A stretch of DNA of 14,175 bases from Ignavibacteriales bacterium (GTDB lineage Bacteria > Bacteroidota > Ignavibacteria > T3Sed10-11), in the NCBI GenBank assembly GCA_003560935.1, contig PWJF01000093.1, positions 1-14,175 on the forward strand. Direction: 5' to 3'. Both the position numbers and the translations under genes were made by a program. Under the pieces are notes generated by a model, which saw only the letters and a list, made by a program, of their open reading frames with translations, searched no databases and had not been told where the DNA came from. The stretch's first letter is position 1, and every line of letters starts with the position of its first letter. Of the stretch, positions 13,938-14,175 are shown piece by piece.

Positions 13938-14175
13938 TGTGGCTTCATCAATCAAATACAGCAACGACGTATAATGCCTATCGCTTACGTTTGACAAACC
14001 GATTTCACATCCTCTGCTTGTCGAATAACCCTCTGTAACATTATCCGGAAGAGATTCTTTGAGGTTATTCAAAGCGGATTCGGTTAACTCGGGATGCAGA
14101 AAGCCGCGGTCTCCGGCAAATCCACAACACTTGACAAACGGAGGAATAATAACTTCTTCAGCGCACATGTTTGCG
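13932..14175 (-). CDS. FAD-linked oxidase/Fe-S fusion dehydrogenase (GlcD-GlpC type), C-terminal end only
   Basis: The visible 80 or so residues are the C-terminal end of a CCG (heterodisulfide-reductase-type) cluster domain: KCCGFAGDRGFLHPELTESA, then EGYSTSRGCEIGLSN and the ending SLLYLIDEATQ. CCGFAGDRGF, STSR-CEIG and a final DEAT are the hallmark of large fused dehydrogenases that join a GlcD/Dld-like FAD domain to a GlpC-like Fe-S domain (D-lactate or 2-hydroxyacid dehydrogenases, about 900-1000 residues). They pass electrons from substrate to the quinone pool. The frame runs on into the edge (Ala-Asn precede the first in-frame Met at 14168), so the Met is internal, not the start. Being convergent to the cytochrome operon, it is transcribed separately, though it could feed the same quinone pool. 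The substrate is not decidable here. Confidence 0.9.
   Translation of the reverse strand, partial: ANMCAEEVIIPPFVKCCGFAGDRGFLHPELTESALNNLKESLPDNVTEGYSTSRGCEIGLSNVSDRHYTSLLYLIDEATQ

Noticed and set aside
13881..13994. A 37-residue plus-strand frame starting right after the last cytochrome
   Set aside because: It runs through the terminator stem and into the antisense of the convergent dehydrogenase gene; no Shine-Dalgarno beyond the previous gene's tail and no recognisable protein.

Overview
The window (mid-40s % GC by eye, few strong Shine-Dalgarno sites, two proteins ending in an 'NYPNPFNPST' type IX secretion (T9SS) sorting module) looks like chromosomal DNA of an FCB-group bacterium: the Bacteroidota/Chlorobiota/Ignavibacteria/Balneolota/Calditrichota side. 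I cannot place it further from the sequence alone. No tRNA, rRNA, CRISPR array, transposase or phage gene is visible.

Layout. (1) Positions 1-979, minus strand: a small housekeeping cluster with two unrecognised conserved-looking proteins and the N-terminal part of aroQ (type II 3-dehydroquinase), cut by the window edge. (2) 980-1193: AT-rich divergent intergenic region with a possible tiny membrane-peptide ORF and a weak FCB-style promoter. (3) 1194-7453, plus strand: a compact set of a fused monoheme cytochrome/outer-membrane barrel, a periplasmic type-1 copper protein, a second outer-membrane barrel, a membrane sensor histidine kinase and its NtrC-type sigma-54 activator. (4) 7454-7694: a regulatory-looking gap with direct repeats, a dyad and a possible sigma-54 promoter. 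(5) 7695-11600: a frameshifted monoheme cytochrome lipoprotein, a large surface protein with four CHRD domains and a T9SS module, an intact cytochrome paralogue, and a surface cupredoxin with a T9SS module. (6) 11607-13880: Rieske protein, b6-type cytochrome b, a small one-helix membrane protein and a third monoheme cytochrome. (7) A bidirectional terminator, then the minus-strand C-terminal end of a GlcD-GlpC-type FAD/Fe-S dehydrogenase.

Working model (inference). Regions 3-6 together form a respiratory electron-transfer locus spanning the whole envelope: quinol to b6-type cytochrome b/Rieske, to periplasmic monoheme cytochromes and cupredoxins, to a heme-bearing outer-membrane barrel and T9SS-exported copper and CHRD proteins at the cell surface, or the same path reversed. 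Its pieces (Cyc2-like barrel, cupredoxins, bc complex) recall iron-oxidation and extracellular electron-transfer chains, but direction and substrate cannot be read from the sequence. The two-component system in the middle, followed directly by a candidate sigma-54 promoter, probably controls at least part of it.
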